Notes: a model not told the origin generated them from the letters alone. A DNA stretch of 64,000 bases from Ypsolopha sequella (GCA_934047225.1 OW203987.1:7777501-7841500), one strand, 5' to 3'; numbered from the stretch's first letter, positions 34,501-46,011 are shown. Made by a program: numbers and translations.

Positions 34501-35158
34501 ACATCAAACAAAAATTTATTGTTTGTTATGTTACTTTCTTAAAGAGTAGGTGGATTTTTGCAAGGATTAAGTATTTTCCTACCCTAAGTGTTTTGGATGA
34601 TTTTTATGTCTTTCAATCTATTGTAAGGTTTCACATTGTTATAATACAGTTTTCATTATTATAATATAAATATTTTAAATATTATTTTCATGTCAAATAC
34701 TTTAAATAACGTATTTAAAGGTTAAAATTTCAAAATTTTCTCGAGATAAAACCAAGTATCTTAACGCATTTCTACTTGGTAGTGAGTGAAAGACGTACTT
34801 TTTATTTATATCTATGACATAAGTAGCATTTAATAAATTAAAGCAAAAAGTAATTTCGTTGGTATTCTTGTAAGCCTTTTAGTTTTCAAATTATAGAGAA
34901 TTTTCTCTCCCCAGGTAAAACCAAGTAAATGGGAGACCTCATGAAACTTTTCGTCAAATTTGATTACAAAACAGCAGTTTTCTAGAACTCTAATACCATT
35001 TACTTAAAGCACATGAATTAATGTACCGATAATATATACTTATAATATTAATAGAGCTTTTTAAGGGGCATTTTTAATATCTCTAACTTTGTAAACGCGA
35101 TATCTCTTTTTGACTTTTTAGTAAGTTACTCGGTTCTGCCTGCATAACGGCGATATTA
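31557..35158 (+). mobile_element. Candidate DUF7869-type transposon with its own inverted ends
   Basis: The left end, TAATATCGCCGTTATGCAGG, occurs inverted at 35139-35158, followed in both cases by an A.AACC stretch. A second inverted match, ATCTCGAGAAAATT, lies near 31588 and, reversed, near 34735. Several GGTAAAACC motifs (31572, 32066, 34915) lie inside both flanks. No clear target duplication was seen. Confidence 0.45.
32160..34323 (+). pseudogene. DUF7869-type protein (putative RNase H-fold transposase), frameshifted
   Basis: Four open stretches in shifting frames make one recognisable protein. The N-terminus is highly charged, with a 37-residue unit repeated twice (32166-32276, 32277-32387). 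A Cys-rich motif follows (NCSKCKFHCTENVPEE, about 32595), then a long helical region. The core carries TFDLQ, LFSDTCGGQNRNKYVAA and HTYMEADSMHSSIESA, whose acidic residues resemble a DDE/RNase H-fold catalytic set. Frame breaks lie near 32580, 33270 and 34080. The family is multi-copy in insects as I recall it; its role as a transposase is inference. Confidence 0.65.
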
Positions 35159-36060
35159 AAAAAATATATATATATACTTACGTAATGAGCTCTAGACAAT
35201 GACATCCCACAAAAAAAAACAATTTTTTTCGGCTCCATTTTCATGGAAGCCGGCCCCGATAAATAAATAAATAAAAAAATCGGTTTTGGGTCAAATCTCA
35301 TTGTTTCTATCTCATTCCACCAAAGAGCTAGAGACCCGTATCACACGGACAGACAGACAGACGGACAGCGGAGTGAGAAACATTGAAAACGCAAAAAATT
35401 AATTGTAAATAGAACCTGAGATATCCAGATTCAATGCGGGCGGGCTTCAGCGCGATGACCGAGCGCTCGGTGCCGCCTAGCGTAAAATCCTGCGCTTTAT
35501 TTATTTACATTACACCCCCGCTAGATGGTAACTGGTACAATCAAGCACCCAGCCTTGATATATGCCAGCCAGATGTTACCCTACAACTTTTATTTGATGC
35601 ACTTTTTGTATTTTTTTATATAGCGGTTATGACATTCACGAAAACAAATTCATATTAATTTTAAAGAAAACTTTACTGAAATGTAACCATGATATATCTA
35701 CATATATTTTAGTTAAATATTTTTTTGGGACAATATAATTTTTCAGTCATCATAACAATTTATGGGCAAGATTTTATATACCATTATTTTGACTTTACCT
35801 AAAACTGACGGAAATACGGAACCCTAGAGTCTAACTCGCACTTGACCTTTTTTTATTGGATCTGGTAACACTGACCCTGACATAGAGGTAGCTACATACC
35901 TAGGTGTGCATCATCTGTCTTCGCACAAAAACATTGCGACTCGACGACGATCGATTGCGTAACTTTTATTTTCATAGCCCTAACAGTTTCGTGGCTGCAT
36001 AGAGACGTAAAAATTACTCCCTGCGTGTGGTGTTTATGGTGAATTCAAAAAAATTACGTA
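34324..36060. other. Right flank of composite element and SdhB leader
   Basis: Contains subterminal motifs of the element, an ACGGACAGACAGACAGACGG-like stretch at 35343-35368, the right outer end at about 35815-35855, and about 200 bp before the SdhB start that probably hold its promoter and 5' leader. No TATA box stands out. Confidence 0.4.
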
Positions 36061-36909
36061 ATGCCTCTGCTCAGACTTACTTCCGGAACTTTCGGCCAGC
36101 TCCAAAGCTTTGCTACGTCATCGGCGCTTAGCAAGCGGGTAAAAACCTTTTCGGTTTATCGCTGGAACCCTGATCAGCCCAACAAGAAACCCACCATACA
36201 GAATTATGAAGTAGACCTCGACGATTGCGCGCCTATGGTTTTGGACGCCCTCTTGAAGATCAAGAATGAAATGGACCCTACGCTGACCCTCCGAAGATCT
36301 TGCCGCGAAGGTGTATGTGGTTCTTGCGCCATGAACATTGACGGTGTTAACACACTGGCCTGCATTAGCCCCATTGATCAGAACCTTGGCAAACCATCCA
36401 AAATCTATCCTCTACCTCACATGTATGTCGTTAAGGATTTGGTGCCCGATCTAAGCAACTTCTACCGTCAGTACCAGTCTATCGAGCCATGGCTTCAGCG
36501 CGACAAAGAGCCCGTCAAGGGTATGGAGGTCCAATTGCTCCAGGATGTGGAGGACCGAGCTAAACTGGATGGTTTGTATGAATGTGTTATGTGTGCTTGC
36601 TGCTCGACCAGCTGTCCGTCTTACTGGTGGAACGGAGATAAGTACCTTGGTCCTGCGGTGCTGATGCAAGCCTACAGGTGGATCATTGACTCTCGTGATG
36701 AAGCTACTCAGAAACGGCTATCGAAGCTGAAGGATACATACTCTGTATACCGTTGCCACACAATCATGAACTGTACACGCACATGTCCCAAAGGTCTGAA
36801 TCCTGGTCGAGCCATTGCTCAGATCAAAACTCTCCTATCAGGCGTTGTTAAGAAAGAGGCGCCGATTATGGACGCGGCCGGTTTAGAGAAGCAATCTGCA
36901 GAAAACTAA
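36061..36909 (+). CDS. SdhB: Succinate dehydrogenase iron-sulphur subunit, mitochondrial
   Basis: Encodes 282 residues in one exon. SdhB passes electrons from the flavin of SdhA through three iron-sulphur centres to ubiquinone, in complex II of the mitochondrial inner membrane. A basic, hydroxylated leader (about residues 1-28) fits an import signal. [2Fe-2S] ligands are in CREGVCGSC and the Cys of NTLAC; ligands for the [4Fe-4S] and [3Fe-4S] centres lie in [16 protein letters not shown] and [18 protein letters not shown]. All are present and the frame is uninterrupted; length is normal for the family. AATAAA lies at 37021-37026. The lack of introns is notable but no A-tail or target duplication marks it as a retrocopy. 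Confidence 0.96.
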   Translation: MPLLRLTSGTFGQLQSFATSSALSKRVKTFSVYRWNPDQPNKKPTIQNYEVDLDDCAPMVLDALLKIKNEMDPTLTLRRSCREGVCGSCAMNIDGVNTLACISPIDQNLGKPSKIYPLPHMYVVKDLVPDLSNFYRQYQSIEPWLQRDKEPVKGMEVQLLQDVEDRAKLDGLYECVMCACCSTSCPSYWWNGDKYLGPAVLMQAYRWIIDSRDEATQKRLSKLKDTYSVYRCHTIMNCTRTCPKGLNPGRAIAQIKTLLSGVVKKEAPIMDAAGLEKQSAEN

Positions 36910-37020
36910 TGATGTCCTCACAACCGAAGAGTGTATAACCACGATAAATACCTTTTGTGATTATTTGGTGCAACAAATTATTTTTTTATGTAAATTATTA
37001 ACAGTTATGGGCATCAATTT

Positions 37021-37026
37021 AATAAA
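37021..37026 (+). terminator. Polyadenylation signal of SdhB
   Basis: AATAAA lies 112 bp after the SdhB stop codon. Confidence 0.5.
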
Positions 37027-37049
37027 ATAATTATTAACAGTTTTAAATA

Positions 37050-37400
37050 CCATTTTCCTGACTGTTCCCAAAACCGACGAAATACGGAACGCTTGGTGCT
37101 TGAATCGTTTTTTTTTGTTCTTTTGACGAGCAGATCACAAAATGCAGGATGTGTCCGCTTTAACGGCATTTAAGGGTAGATCCTTTTTTGTGGTCTTCTT
37201 TATCCTTCCTGTGTTTGGCATAGCGTTTTTTCAGGGTTCCGTAACCGAAGGGAACTTAAAGTAAACAGTATTACTAAACCCGCGCTGTCCGTCCACCTGT
37301 CCGTCAGGGGTGTACAGGTTCAGCCTTTATAGGTAGTGATTTAAATGTTCACACAATAAGTGTTACTTTGGCCACTGTCACGGCAAATAACAATTAAAAA
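37050..37400. mobile_element. Partial GGGTTCCGTA-family copies
   Basis: AATACGGAAC at 37080 and GGGTTCCGTAACCGAAGGG at 37233, followed by CCGTCCACCTGTCCGTC, are fragments of the family. Confidence 0.55.
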
Positions 37401-38135
37401 ACCGGCCAAGTGGGAATCAGACTCGCGTACCTAGGGTTCCGTATTGTAGATGATAAATTATTTTGTCATTTTTTTTTGTGAATTTCTCAACCGCTTTATT
37501 TTTCCTGTAATCTTTACGTAAACCATATTACCACGATTTTTTGTATGTTTTTTCAAAGATTTTTCGAAATAGATGCAATTAAATGTAACCAAACAATATA
37601 TATTTTTACAACCAGCTGTTTAATACCTGCAATTTGATACCCATATTGTATTTTATATATTTTTTTTATTTATTTTACTTTTTTTATATATTTTTCATTT
37701 GTGCTCAACTTTTTTTAAATCGCTCAAATTTTCCTGTAATTGGCTAGTTATGATCTATAATCAACATTTTTTTCATATTTTTAAGTCTACCAGTTTCGGA
37801 AATACATATTTTTGTAGTTTTTTAAAGGTTTCTCGAAACCAGTGCCAGTAAATATAGTAAAAATATATATTTTTACAATCTTAATATCTACAATTTGATA
37901 ACCATATTGTATTGTTAGGATAATATTTTCTCACTTATGTTTTGGAAATATTTTGAACAATTTCGAATTTTTTTACACCGTGATATGCGGTCACATTAAT
38001 GTTATTTTTGTGCCAAATTTCATGTATTTATCTTTAATGGTGCTATACGGCTGTGACATACGGACGGACGGGCGGACAACGGAGTCTCACCATAAAGGTT
38101 CCTTTTTTACCTTTTAGGTACTACGGAACCCTTCA
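37394..38135 (+). mobile_element. GGGTTCCGTA-family element, about 740 bp
   Basis: It starts AAAAAACCGGCCAAGTGG..CTAGGGTTCCGTA and ends CTACGGAACCC. ACGGACGGACGGGCGGAC lies near the right end. The interior is AT-rich and non-coding. Two further fragments follow at about 38285 and 38400. Confidence 0.75.
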
Positions 38136-38818
38136 AAATTAAACCCAGGGTGTCAAAACCTCGTAAAAGTATTTTTTTAACGTTATTTGTTTTAGGTCTA
38201 TTATAAGACGTTTACATAAAAATTTCAAATTCGTTTAGATCATTGAGTACATACTCTAAAGTAAAGCAAAAAATAATCAAAATTAGGGTTCCGTGCGAGG
38301 GTACCGAATTGTTTTAGGCGCTACCATTTTAGCGCATTGCTTTTTGTCGCCTTGATGGTGCTTTGGTATCTATATTGTTGTCATTTATCATAATGTTGTT
38401 AGGGTTCCGGACCCGTATTGTGTGGTGGTTTCGCACTTAGCCAATTTATTTGGAGACGTTATTGACCTCATACGCGGCCATACCAATAGTTGATTGGTTT
38501 TGATTTTCATACATACAAGGTTAAATTAAATTAGTTGGCGAAATTTGAAACATATGTAAAACATGTCCATATGAACAAATTTTTCTATTAGGATTGTGCC
38601 AAATTCTTAAATTTTTTTTCACCTTTCCATACTGCACCAGTCAGCTGATCGGAGCAATTTGTATTGGAGGAAGTGAAAAAAAAGTTACGAATTTCGCTTA
38701 GCTCCCATACAAACAGTTGTTCATATAGACTAGTACTACCTATGTTTTGAGTTTCGCCAACTAATATTATTTAATAATTTATACTGTAAGGTGTGACTCC
38801 TTGATGGAACTTCATTCT

Positions 38819-39014
38819 AACACTAATCAAAGTCTTCTTGTACGAGTTCCACTATTTTATTTCTTTAATTATTGCGACTAGTTTCGTCTATTTGACATCG
38901 TCGGGCTGATTAACCTATTCCAATCAGCCCGACGATGTCAAATAGACGAAACTAGTCGCAATAATTAAAGAAATAAAATAGTGGAACTCGTACAAGAAGA
39001 CTTTGATTAGTGTT
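38819..39014. repeat. Perfect 93-bp inverted repeat with 10-nt loop
   Basis: 38819-38911 and 38922-39014 are exact reverse complements, separated only by AACCTATTCC-type spacer at 38912-38921. A transcript would form one uninterrupted 93-bp stem. Confidence 0.95.
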
Positions 39015-39545
39015 ATTATTATTTAACCTATATTATTTAAATACAAAGGGGTTTACAAAATAATCATGAACACAACTATCGAGGAAATTTCTTTTTTTGC
39101 ATTTATTCATATTGTACAATCTTATAATATGATTCATTCTGCAAAATTTTACAGGCGAGCAAGAATTCATATATAAAACAGTAGCTCATTCGTATTATAC
39201 ATAACCATTTTATCCAGTATAGTGAAAACATGCGTATAGTTTTAGGATAGTAAATTACTTAATTACTAACTTTAAGTTTGGTTCTTTATTAATACAATAC
39301 CAGTAGGATTGCACTACCTGTAGATTTATCGGAACATACCAAAAACATTTTAGGGTGCACCGTCATTGCCGATGGACTTTCGATGCTAAGTTTTACAATT
39401 AATTATAATTTATATAAAACACGATGTCGTAAAGCGAATTTAGAGATATTACAAGGCAGGCGTAATAAACATCTTTCTATAGAACCAATTGTTTTGTACA
39501 CTATGGGCGAGTTGGACTTTCGGCTAATCCCAGCAAACTTGAATA
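39015..39545. other. Intergenic, nothing recognised
   Basis: AT-rich; no repeat or coding region was identified. Confidence 0.4.
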
Positions 39546-39555
39546 GGGCTTTAGC

Positions 39556-39723
39556 CTGCTTTAAACGTTGCTGAATTAGCAACATTGAATGAGAAAACAA
39601 TGCTAAATGAGCAACGTCTAAAGGCTTTCAGGTTTTAAGAGTCTGGAAGCCTTTAAACGTAGCTGATTTAGCATTGTTTTTTCATTCAGTGTTGCTAATT
39701 CAGCAACGTCTAAAGGGGGCTTT
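39556..39723. repeat. Nested double palindrome
   Basis: Two half-elements (about 39556-39636 and 39648-39723) are inverse to each other, and each half is itself palindromic (TTTAAACGTTGCTGAATTAG .. GAGCAACGTCTAAAG). It can fold as one long stem or as a cruciform of two hairpins. Confidence 0.75.
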
Positions 39724-42069
39724 TCATACCGCTGTTTAATGCTCTTGTAGTTATGAACATTAACATATAGGCTTATGCTGAACTCTGTATGCTTCTCGTC
39801 TATTGTATATTCTTACATAAGAGTTGATGATATTGTTTCTTGGGTACCGTCTTAAAATGGGAAAGCTTGTAGATATCTTCATTTATCTGTAGTAAAACTC
39901 TGCGCGATATGGTTGAGCTGAAAATAAGGTAGGTGAAGAATGCCATTAGGTACCCGCGAAAAATACAAATCGTTCCACGACGTAACATTTTGAAATTATC
40001 TTGTCACTGAAGTATCTACATCTATAATAATAAAAATATATAGTGCTCATGGGGAAGGTAGAGTTCAACCGGGCCGCCATAGAAGGATGAATGCCAACCA
40101 AATTAGCGACACTCTAATAAAGGCAAAATCACAAGCACTCTGAATAGAAGAGCTTGTAGGGCGAGAAAGAGATGTGTCAAGATCTTAGCAGATGGAAATC
40201 CCATTGGGAGACAGGCGTGAGTATGCAACATTTATAAAAATTATAATAAATATTTTGTATTGGACTTAGTTTTGACAAACTTTTGTTTTATATTAATATT
40301 TTAATGATCTGAGAGTAAACCATAGATTGCAAGACAAGTATATAATTAAATGCCAGTAAAACAGATTTCAATACGAGAGTTTCAGCTAATAAAAACGAAG
40401 AACTATATTTTAAAGTCAAAACTTGAGTTGTTAAACTTAGAACTGTATCAGGGCGAAGCCATGTATATGTTCATTCTACTCGAACATAGATCGTTATATT
40501 AGAGGTATATCGTTTATTAATTCAATGCAAAATTACTTCCCCGATCAATCTGAGGCATGAAGGGACCGTCCACTCTATACATTCTTAACACATATCTATT
40601 ATGATATCAAAATTGCAATCTAACCGATGTGGATTATAAAATGTAAGAGTAACTTGAAATGCCACTTATCTGCAGTAGTTAAGATAACAATTACAATGAA
40701 TATTTTATTTGTTTTATTACTTTAAGGCAGTGAAACACCCAACTTAAACTCAAAGACTGTTGGGATTGAGATTACCTAGCTAAACATTAACCAGTAACGT
40801 TATCATATCACTAGACATTTCACAAGCGACTTCTACACAACAGTCGCGTTTATTATACAATATTTACAAATTGTCTTAAATTAATGTGAACATCGTCTTA
40901 GAACGGGAATTACAAACACGAAAGCGGACGCACTCTCTTTCGACTATTGAATGGTTAATTGGGGGCACGCGTTGGGAGTGCGCGGGGCGAGGGGGCAGCT
41001 GCCATGTTGCTATGAGACTTATATTTATTATCCCTATAATGGTAAAAAAGCTGATTAAATATTACGTAATATTTTATTATAAATTACGTTCATTAATGAA
41101 AGTCCATGTTTCTGATATTGATAGACCACGATATTATTATGATTTAATATTATTATCAGACTTCTTATTGTAATATTTTCTTCTCAGTGTGCTTTGGCTA
41201 ATGTAGCCGTCTGTGGACCCCCCTCTTCCCGCTGTGCCCAAGGCGTGGTCTCAGCTAAGCTCTTCCATAGTCGCATCAGCCATTGAAAGCCCATCGGCGG
41301 AACTTTTGCATCCTGTCACCGCGTTAGTACAAATGACAGAACAGAAATACTCATACATCTATACAGTAACCTCAGAATACAGTGTATTCTGAGACAGTAA
41401 CAATATAAATATTCTTTATGAGTAAATCTCGACAAATAATAAAACTACATAGAAGTAATCTAACACTCTGAGATCAAGAATAACAAGTTAATATATTGAA
41501 ACACGCATTTCTTCAACAAACTATATAATTTCTAACACAATAATAATATCAATCGGTAAACGCCATTTTTTAACAAATTAAAATATTTATTTATTACACT
41601 AGCCCTCTATTAGATAAAGAAAACAATAAAACCCGAAGTAATAACGCGTTGGTTTTTTATAAATGGAAGAAATGCGTGCTGCAAATTAATGTAGAATAAT
41701 TTGTTCTATAGTCGAGGCCGGATCGATTGAGGTTTCAGGACATTGACCTCTAAAACGAGCCAAGAGTAGAAACGCGTAACTTACAAAATTATAAATTTAG
41801 ACATACAAATAATCAAACGTTGACATTATTCCCATTTCTACATAAAACTAAAAACGCTTTGGACTTGCTTATGTGTTTAGTTTTATTTATTTGTGATCAA
41901 TATTGTCAATGGTACTTGTAAAAAAAGTGTTATGTATATTTTTTTATCTCAGTTCAGTGCAAGCAACGAATCAACCCTTCAAAATGGTTTTAAAACAAAA
42001 AACAATGTAGCATTATAACAACCAAACTGCGCACTTGCAAATTCATTCCTTAAAAATTAAGAAAACGCG
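39724..42069. other. Intergenic between SdhB and cac, mostly unrecognised
   Basis: Contains a retroposon tail at 40165-40216 (GGGAGACAGGCGTGAGTATG) and a short GC-richer stretch near 40960-41010. No convincing gene was seen. Confidence 0.4.
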
Positions 42070-42478
42070 ACTTAAGAGGATGGCATACCCTAGCAACTTT
42101 TTTTGTTACCCGTCCAGCACAATAAGTCTAACGGCAAAGACCTTATTTGCTTTTCATAGAGGCGATTATATTTTGGCTCTTTGGCCTCTTTTTCTTGGAC
42201 GCGTAATACTAGTGATCACGCAGCGGAACAACAAATTGGTGTGTTTTTATTTCTATTGCCTATTTTATAAAAAAAATCAAGTTGAACTCTTAACCGCGTC
42301 TTTGAAACGAACGTTTAAAAACAAAAAAAAAAGAAGGTGAAAAACGTATATTTTTTGACAAAAGTATAAATCTTAAAACATTGTTTATAGGCGGAATCCC
42401 TAGATAAAAGATTGATAAATCAAATATATTTTCTTCAATATGAGGAGAGACCTAGTTTCTTCCAATGAACCCTTGAAA
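42070..42478 (-). mobile_element. Dispersed repeat, inverted partner of 30720-31177
   Basis: Reverse-complement similarity over about 400 bp to 30720-31177. Confidence 0.75.
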
Positions 42479-42759
42479 ACCTGGTGTTGTTGATGTTCTA
42501 GCGTCAGGTGTCCCGTTAACGCCATTTCATTCCAAGAAATGCGGACCACTAACAGCCAGCGTGCCCGACGGTCCGCTCAATTATGTCATCCATTGCACAA
42601 ATACACTTAAAAAACATTTTACTTAGCTTGTAATCTTAATTTACCTGTTATTCAGACAACATGTGACAAATTATTGGATTTAAAATAAATAGAGAAAAAT
42701 AATTGGTGATTATTTTGCTTCAGCAATCCCCCGTAATTTTGTTAACAAATAGACTGTGG

Positions 42760-42913
42760 CGTCGATTCGGCGCAACACAGTTTCATTTATTTGACAGGAC
42801 TAACCTTATTTTTAGCGTCCTGTCTTTCGATACAGAAAGAAAAATACAGAACGCTTAAATTATGTTTAGTCCTGTCAAATAAGTTAAATCGTGTTACACC
42901 GAATCGACACAAA
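42760..42913. mobile_element. Palindromic MITE, uninterrupted copy of the outer nest element
   Basis: The ends GTCGATTCGG.G.AACAC and GTGTTACACCGAATCGAC are inverse. The interior AGTCCTGTCAAATAA is also symmetrical. It serves as the reference for the split copy at 11852/19334. Confidence 0.85.
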
Positions 42914-43830
42914 TATTCATTTGTTTTAATCTTACAATTATCGCTTGAACAAAACACCATTACATTGCAAAATAAATACAATACCATTATAAAATTAACC
43001 TGTAGGTTTGCAACCCCTGGTCAAACGACCGAAAGGTCAATGTTCTGAAATCTCAATCGATCTGGCTGCGATTATAGTAACCAACTATAACAGACATAAA
43101 ATATAAAGAAAGAAACACACTTAAAAGCTATACAACCCGACTTGACTTCCGCAACAAACAACAACAGTGAAACCTAGACAGGAAAATACCCGAGACGACT
43201 TCTATAGGTACGTTTTAGATAAATTAACGAATTCCCTATGCAATCACACAGTTCTAATAATAAAAATTTTCATTTTTTTTTTAATTGTTATCACAGAAAA
43301 TCATGTATTTACAAATTGTCATACTAAAGTGTCGTAACCTACGGCATGCTTTAAACAAATGCTTCTTGATGTTATAGAAAGATTTGCCTCTTTGCGTCAA
43401 CTATTGCACTTGATTCAAGATGAAGTATAAATTGCAGATATTAGAAATGCTATAGCATATATTATACATACTTATATAAAGTAAAGACTTATAGAAACAG
43501 AACAAGATAAAGCCTATCCGTGGAATACTATAAATACTTACATAGAAATAGCGATTGGCTCAGACTATGGCATTACGAATAGTACACCCACCCTTCCATT
43601 TGAACTACCCCTAACGAACCTAAACCTTCCTATAAAATTTACATCAAAATACTATTGACATCTTTGTACGAAGTTGTCGTATTGTACTATGTAGGTTCTA
43701 TGCCGGTGAATAATTTCAAGAATTTATAGAAAAAGCAAGTGCAATAGTGACACAATTTGCATCCACTAACGTGTGATCATGATGACAATGGCATAACATA
43801 CAGAATGAGAATTCATCGGATACAAGGTAT
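42914..43830. other. Intergenic, nothing recognised
   Basis: No coding region or clear repeat was identified. Confidence 0.4.
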
Positions 43831-44034
43831 TAGAGCCTAAGCACACGGCGTTTTTACGCACAGACGAAGCGATACAAACGCAAACCATACGCGTGTCAGT
43901 CGCAGCCAGAAACCTTTTAGATACAAATGCAATAATTTGCTTTTTGGATTGAGAACGCGCAGACAACGCGCGTTTAAACGTTTAAACGCGCGTTGTCTGC
44001 GCGTATAAAATACGCCGTGTGCATAGGCCCTTAA
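43831..44034. mobile_element. MITE with a 50-bp perfect palindrome inside
   Basis: The outer ends GAGCCTAAGCACACGGCGT and ACGCCGTGTGCATAGGCCC are imperfect inverses. 43955-44004 is a perfect 50-bp palindrome with no loop, centred on GTTTAAAC/GTTTAAAC-type sequence and rich in CG. Confidence 0.8.
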
Positions 44035-44364
44035 CTACGTTTAAAAACAAGGATTTTGTGCCTGGTTAATAGATACTTTATAATACTATGGATTCTGGTA
44101 CAATTTTAAAGGTTGTATTGGATTTAATTAGGTTATGGATTGTGATAGCCACACGCTAAAAATGCTACGTAAAAACACGATTTAAACCAGGACACAAAAT
44201 CTTTTTAAACAATATCATTATCAATTTAACAATTTTTATGTAATGCAGAAATATATTTTCAAGTTTCCATACAATTCTTTTTTTACTATTAATTGTATTT
44301 AAATTTAAATATGTAACGTATAAAGCACTTGGGGGAAGGACAGCAAATTCAATAAAAAATGTTA

Positions 44365-44370
44365 TTTATT
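44365..44370 (-). terminator. Possible cac polyadenylation signal
   Basis: TTTATT on the plus strand reads AATAAA on the cac strand, about 810 bp after the stop codon. Many AT-rich alternatives exist, so this is only a candidate. Confidence 0.25.
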
Positions 44371-44519
44371 TAGTATATATTAACTAAGTAAAAATTATTT
44401 GCTATGTAAATATATTACACAATACTAGTATTAAGTTGTTTAACGATGAATTGCTAGTGTTTTCCAATGTCTAACTTTAGTGAAACCGTGCGGAATGAGA
44501 TCTTTGCATGTCCGGTTGT

Positions 44520-44650
44520 GCTACGCCACGCCTACGTCACGTTACGTTACGCGAATACGACTACGCGTAGCGTGACGTCACGTGTGCTACGCAATGATGC
44601 ATCAAATCACGATACGCGTATTCGATAAAGCGTATCGTGTTGTTATGAAG
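44520..44650. repeat. Cluster of CG-rich palindromes downstream of cac
   Basis: Overlapping self-complementary motifs: CTACGCGTAGCGTGACGTCACG, reported here as CTACGCGTAG plus CGTGACGTCACG, then ACGATACGCGTAT near 44609 with its inverse near 44630. It is either a MITE remnant or a regulatory cluster. Confidence 0.5.
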
Positions 44651-45180
44651 CATTACCGACGTAATAACAAGGGAATAGCGGATTCTTAGAGGTAACACTA
44701 CTTTGTTTGTTTAATACCGCTTCAACGCCAAAGATCTCGAATCACGCTGTTTCCGGTAGGCGAGTATGTGGTGCAAATTTAATATAGAAAGTTTACTTTA
44801 TAATACAGACTAATAATTTTTCATTTTATGTAAAAATCCTAGCGCAAACGAGCTGTCTGGCACTGTTACATTACTTCGAATACCTTAACCGTAATATAAA
44901 TTAAAGAGTAAAATTTTAGCGAATTAAAAATTAAATTTTCCAAAACTTTGTAAATACTAGAATTTGGATATAGCTCGTGGAGGCACGGCCTGCCAGGAGG
45001 GACGTCCAAAATCCTGAGCAACGATAGTTGTCTATGTACACACATTCGCCGAGTATAAAACGTGATCGTTCGAGGCGTGATGGGGTGCTGCCGTGCGCGG
45101 GCGCGTCAAAAGGTATGCGCTCGCGCAGCGGCAGGGTCGGGCGCGCGCAGGTCTCGCTGGGAGCGCGCGCGGTCGAGCCG

Positions 45181-45391
45181 CTAGCACCAGTCGTCCTCGT
45201 CGGAGTCGGAATGACGCGCGCGGGGCTTGTAGCCGTTGGGCAGTCGTGGGCCCGGCGCGGGGGATGGCAGGGCGCGCGCCCCGCCTCCCCTGCCGAGGGC
45301 CAGCGCGGCCTCGTAGCTGAGCGGCGCCGGCGCAGGGCCGATGCCTGTCGCTCCTCGGTCGCCGCGTTCACTCTCGTAACCTCTGCCGCGT
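45181..45391 (-). CDS. cac: cac, terminal coding exon
   Basis: It enters in phase 2 (AG|A) at TTTAATCACAG and ends at TAG 45181-45183, giving 69 residues. The end, LSYEAALALGR..LPNGYKPRARHSDSDEDDWC, matches the end of insect cacophony. The final DDWC is the Cav2 C-terminal ligand known to bind the PDZ domain of RIM at presynaptic active zones. The exon is strikingly GC-rich compared with its surroundings, which creates long open frames on the other strand that are not genes. Confidence 0.93.
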
Positions 45392-46011
45392 CTGTGATTA
45401 AAGATGCTTCTTGTAAATTATCTCTCGAAAACTGTATTAGCTATAGGTTAATTGTTTAAGACGAGGCCTTCTTTAGGCGCACAGCGGCTTTGCATTTATA
45501 ACCCGTAGACTAACTTTCATAAAGTTGAAAATCGCGTGCGCCAAAATGCGCGCGAAACGATTCAGAACGAATAACTTTAAGATTAAAATCGACTCAAATT
45601 ACAATATTGCATTTTTGAACTTACAACGGTTAATAAACAATATTTTCGTATTGATAGTAAAATATGACACATAAAAATCTAATGGATTAATTACAAAACC
45701 AAAAAAACACTCAAAAAGAGACAATTTTCAAAAATAAAATCTATCGAGCGAAAGTTTTCCAATTAGGTACTTAACGCTACTTACAAAGTAAAGATAAAGG
45801 TTTGAAAAAAACGTCCGATTGCGTCTGTGGTAGATTCAGTATAATCGTTCAAAAACTGTTGAAAAAGGAAGGCCTCCTCTTAAATGGTTGCTCAGTTAGT
45901 AAAATGCCACTTGAGAACAAGATTGCTAGCAGATTATGCATCAAAGAGTTCTTGGAAATTAATGTTAATATTATTTTTGCATGAGGATGATGATTATCCA
46001 CCCCGCGGCCC
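45392..46011. other. cac last intron, unrecognised part
   Basis: AT-rich sequence with no repeat or exon seen. Confidence 0.4.

Larger units (their letters stand above)
31344..35855. mobile_element. Composite element: GGGTTCCGTA-family ends around a DUF7869-type gene
   Basis: The left end, AAAAAACTGG.CCAGTGCGAGTC..GGGTTCCGTA (31344-31390), is matched in reverse at 35815-35855 (ACGGAACCC..GACTCTAACTCGCACTTGACC-like). The same ends bound shorter, non-coding members at 11200-11490 and 37394-38135. Inside are a second pair of inverted ends (31557 and 35158) and the coding region 32160-34323. Either the coding element inserted into a MITE or the outer ends belong to it. Confidence 0.55.

Noticed and set aside
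44931..45459. Long open frames on the plus strand and in a second minus frame over a GC-rich segment
   Set aside because: They are by-products of the GC-rich terminal cac exon; the correct minus frame ends in the conserved HSDSDEDDWC.
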